From G021776435 sp046756245 (GTDB lineage Bacteria; Pseudomonadota; Alphaproteobacteria; Caulobacterales; Parvularculaceae), in NCBI GenBank assembly GCA_046756245.1, contig JBHHVZ010000120.1, positions 1 to 7,456 on the forward strand: a stretch of 7,456 nucleotides of DNA. The letters are read 5' to 3'. The first letter of the stretch is position 1; every line of letters begins with the position of its first letter. The position numbers and the translations under genes are program-made. This document shows, piece by piece, positions 5,391 to 7,456 of this stretch. Under the pieces are notes generated by a model that saw only the letters and a program-made list of their open reading frames with translations, was not told the origin of the DNA and ran no database searches.

Positions 5391-7286
5391 ATGACCATCA
5401 CGCCACCGCGCCGGCCGCTGGCCGCGCTCGCCGCCGTTTCGGCCCTGGCCCTGGCTGCGGCCTGCAGCCAGCAGACGCAGCCAGGAGAAAGCGCCGACGC
5501 TGACGCCGCCGGTCCGGCTCCGGCTGAAACTGTAACCGCAGAGCCGACCGTTTCAGAAGCGGAAGCGTTTGTCGAAAAGGTTGAGAAATTCTATCGCGAG
5601 TTCGGCGAATACTCCGCGCGCGTCCAGTGGGCGCAAGCGACGAACATCACTTTCGACACCAATTGGCTGGCGACCAAAGTCGACGCCGAAGGAACCGAAA
5701 AGGGCGTTGAATTCGCCAACCGGGCCAAGCGCTTCAACGATGTGGAGCTGCCGACGGAGCTGCGGCGCAAGATCGAGATGATCAAGCTCGGGCTCAACCT
5801 GCCCGCGCCCGAGCGTCCCGGCGCCGCCAAGGAGCTCGCCGAGGTCAACACGCGCATGAGTTCAACCTACGCTGTCGGCAAGATCGAGCTCGACGGCGAA
5901 TTGACGCCGCGCAATGACCTTGAGGAAATGATGGGCACGGTGCGCGATCCCGCCCGGCTTGAGGAAATCTGGACCAAATGGCGTGAAATCCCCGTCGCCA
6001 GGCGCGAGGACGGCGGCGACATGAAAGCCGACTATGCAAAAATGGTCGCGATCGCCAACGAAGGCGCGCGTGAGCTCGGTTTCGCCGATGTCGGAACGAT
6101 GTGGCGCGCACGTTATGATTTGCCGCCCGAGGAATTCGCGGCCGAAACCGATCGCCTCTGGGGCCAGGTAAAGCCGCTCTATGACGAGCTTCACTGTCAT
6201 GTACGCGCGAAACTCAACGAAACGTATGGCGACGACATCGTTCCGCTCGATCAGCCGATCCGCGCCGACCTGCTCGGTAATATGTGGGCGCAGTCCTGGG
6301 GCAATATCTACGATCTCGTCGCGCCGGAAGACGCGGACCCGGGTTACGACCTGACGGAACTTCTCAAGTCGAACGGTTACGATCCGCTCAAAATGGTTAA
6401 GACCGGCGAGGCGTTTTTCTCCTCGCTTGGTTTTGAACCGTTGCCCGATACGTTCTGGGAGCGCTCTCAGGTCACCAAGCCGCGCGACCGCGAAGTCGTC
6501 TGTCATGCGTCGGCGTGGAATCTCGACGGCGCCGACGACATTCGCATCAAGATGTGCACGAAGGTGAATTCGGACGACTTCCGCACCATTCACCACGAGC
6601 TCGGCCATAACTACTATCAACGCGCCTACAAGGACAAATCGCCGATTTTCCAGACGGGCGCAAATGGCGGTTTCCACGAAGCCATCGGCGACATGATCGC
6701 GCTATCGATTACGCCGGAATATCTGCAGCAGATCGGGCTTTTGGACGAAGTTCCCGACGCGTCAAAAGACGTTGGCCTTTTGATGAACCAGGCGCTTGAA
6801 AAGATCGCCTTTCTGCCCTTCGGCTTGCTGGTCGACAAGTGGCGCTGGCAGGTCTTTTCGGGCGAGCTTACGCCCGAGACGTATAATGACGGCTGGTGGG
6901 AGCTCAGGACCCAGTATCAGGGCATTCGTCCGCTGACGGAACGTTCGTCCGATTACTTCGACCCGGGCGGAAAGTTCCATGTCCCGAACAATGTTTCCTA
7001 CACGCGCTATTTCATAGCGCATATCCTGCAGTTTCAGTTCTACAAGGCCGCCTGCGACCAGATCGGTTGGGAGGGGCCGTTGCACCGCTGCACCTTCTTC
7101 GGTTCGAAAGAGATGGGAGAGAAGTTCAACGCCATGCTTGAAATGGGCGCCTCGAAGCCATGGCCGGAAGCGCTCGAAGCCTATACCGGCACGCGTGAAA
7201 TGGACGGCGGCGCGGTTGTCGAATATTTCGCGCCGCTGATGGACTGGCTTAAGGAACAGAACAAGGATCGCCAGTGCGGCTGGTAG
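5391..7286 (+). CDS. M2-family (ACE-like) peptidyl-dipeptidase lipoprotein
   Basis: Zinc metallopeptidase of family M2, related to animal angiotensin-converting enzyme, which removes dipeptides from peptide C-termini. It encodes 631 aa, about one ACE domain. The N-terminus is a signal with a probable lipid-attachment cysteine, LALAAAC (Cys25), followed by an acidic, alanine/proline-rich linker to ~50. The zinc site is complete: His402-Glu403-x-x-His406, with Glu430 as third ligand in GFHEAIGD, 24 residues on as in human testis ACE (387 to 411). Lys528, His530, Tyr537, Arg539 and Tyr540 in KFHVPNNVSYTRYF match ACE residues that bind the substrate carboxylate, the transition state and chloride (511, 513, 520, 522, 523). 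It should therefore be active. The start at 5391 has GAGAGGGAG (5377-5385) upstream; the frame is open from a TTG at 5331 but that would spoil the signal. The natural substrate in bacteria is unknown. Confidence 0.95.
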   Translation: MTITPPRRPLAALAAVSALALAAACSQQTQPGESADADAAGPAPAETVTAEPTVSEAEAFVEKVEKFYREFGEYSARVQWAQATNITFDTNWLATKVDAEGTEKGVEFANRAKRFNDVELPTELRRKIEMIKLGLNLPAPERPGAAKELAEVNTRMSSTYAVGKIELDGELTPRNDLEEMMGTVRDPARLEEIWTKWREIPVARREDGGDMKADYAKMVAIANEGARELGFADVGTMWRARYDLPPEEFAAETDRLWGQVKPLYDELHCHVRAKLNETYGDDIVPLDQPIRADLLGNMWAQSWGNIYDLVAPEDADPGYDLTELLKSNGYDPLKMVKTGEAFFSSLGFEPLPDTFWERSQVTKPRDREVVCHASAWNLDGADDIRIKMCTKVNSDDFRTIHHELGHNYYQRAYKDKSPIFQTGANGGFHEAIGDMIALSITPEYLQQIGLLDEVPDASKDVGLLMNQALEKIAFLPFGLLVDKWRWQVFSGELTPETYNDGWWELRTQYQGIRPLTERSSDYFDPGGKFHVPNNVSYTRYFIAHILQFQFYKAACDQIGWEGPLHRCTFFGSKEMGEKFNAMLEMGASKPWPEALEAYTGTREMDGGAVVEYFAPLMDWLKEQNKDRQCGW

Positions 7287-7301
7287 GCTGCCTGACATTT
7301 T

Positions 7302-7339
7302 GAAAGAAAAGCCCCGCGGCGTCGCGGGGCTTTTCTTTC
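7302..7339. terminator. Bidirectional terminator between convergent genes
   Basis: A 17-bp perfect inverted repeat (7302-7318 with 7323-7339) surrounds a 4-nt loop. Its core is GCCCCGCG/CGCGGGGC, flanked by GAAAGAAAA on the left and TTTTCTTTC on the right, so each strand has a T-rich tract after the GC stem. It starts 16 nt after the peptidase stop and ends 8 nt from the stop of the - strand gene beyond it, serving both. Confidence 0.93.
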
Positions 7340-7346
7340 GCGGCGT

Positions 7347-7456
7347 TTACGGAGCGTTTCGTGGGGGCGGCGAAAGCGTCTTGCCCATTCGCACAAGCGG
7401 AACTTTCACGCCTTTCGACGATTCAGCGAAAAATTCCTCGATAGGCGCATATCCGC
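7347..7456 (-). CDS. C-terminal end of an unidentified convergent gene (partial)
   Basis: On the - strand, one frame is open from the window edge to a TAA at 7349-7347. It gives 35 residues beginning GYAPIEEFFAESSKG and ending KTLSPPPRNAP. The other two - strand frames stop within 17 codons, the composition is protein-like, and the stop lies just before the shared terminator, so a real gene end is likely. The family is not recognisable from this fragment. Confidence 0.55.
   Translation of the reverse strand, partial: GYAPIEEFFAESSKGVKVPLVRMGKTLSPPPRNAP

Noticed and set aside
5862..6677. 271-aa - strand open frame opposite the M2 peptidase gene
   Set aside because: Antisense to a gene with a complete ACE active site. 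No recognisable domain is seen; it is a codon-bias shadow.

Overview
This is a GC-rich stretch of bacterial chromosome, most likely from an alphaproteobacterium. The inference rests on the gene mix: Coq7-type rather than UbiF-type ubiquinone hydroxylase, an ExoD-family membrane protein, a TusA-family protein standing alone, and Sel1/peptidoglycan-binding envelope proteins. No single marker fixes the genus. Nothing looks like a phage, a transposon or a classical defence island. Most of the window is ordinary housekeeping and envelope sequence, and the least ordinary part is the tail of a tRNA gene.

Layout on the + strand: (1) the last 25 codons of an unidentified gene (2-79), closed by a UUCG-capped terminator (103-133). 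(2) A small TusA-family sulfurtransferase (192-464). (3) A probable two-gene operon of exported proteins (645-3018): a 438-aa Sel1-repeat protein with an internal peptidoglycan-binding domain, then, 13 nt later, a 347-aa right-handed beta-helix protein. A terminator follows at 3058-3087. (4) On the - strand, a tRNA-Leu(CAA) gene (3247-3331) with its promoter (3347-3374). Directly beyond its 3' end are two degenerate tandem copies of its own T-arm/acceptor tail plus a common spacer (3147-3249). (5) On the + strand, an ExoD-family membrane protein (3483-4148), then dsbB (4195-4749) and coq7 (4749-5318), which overlap by one base. (6) A large M2-family (angiotensin-converting-enzyme-like) zinc dipeptidase lipoprotein (5391-7286). 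It ends in a 17-bp perfect inverted repeat (7302-7339) that probably also terminates a convergent - strand gene, whose C-terminal end enters the window at 7347-7456.

How the genes fit together: dsbB and coq7 share a quinone theme, because DsbB passes electrons from disulfide formation to ubiquinone and Coq7 performs a late hydroxylation in ubiquinone synthesis. The Sel1/beta-helix pair both carry signal peptides and probably work together in the periplasm or at the cell surface, but their job is unknown. The M2 peptidase is probably anchored to a membrane by a lipid and acts on peptides outside the cytoplasm. The tRNA-tail repeats resemble in layout the tail repeats known downstream of tyrT in Escherichia coli, and are the best candidate for something undescribed.
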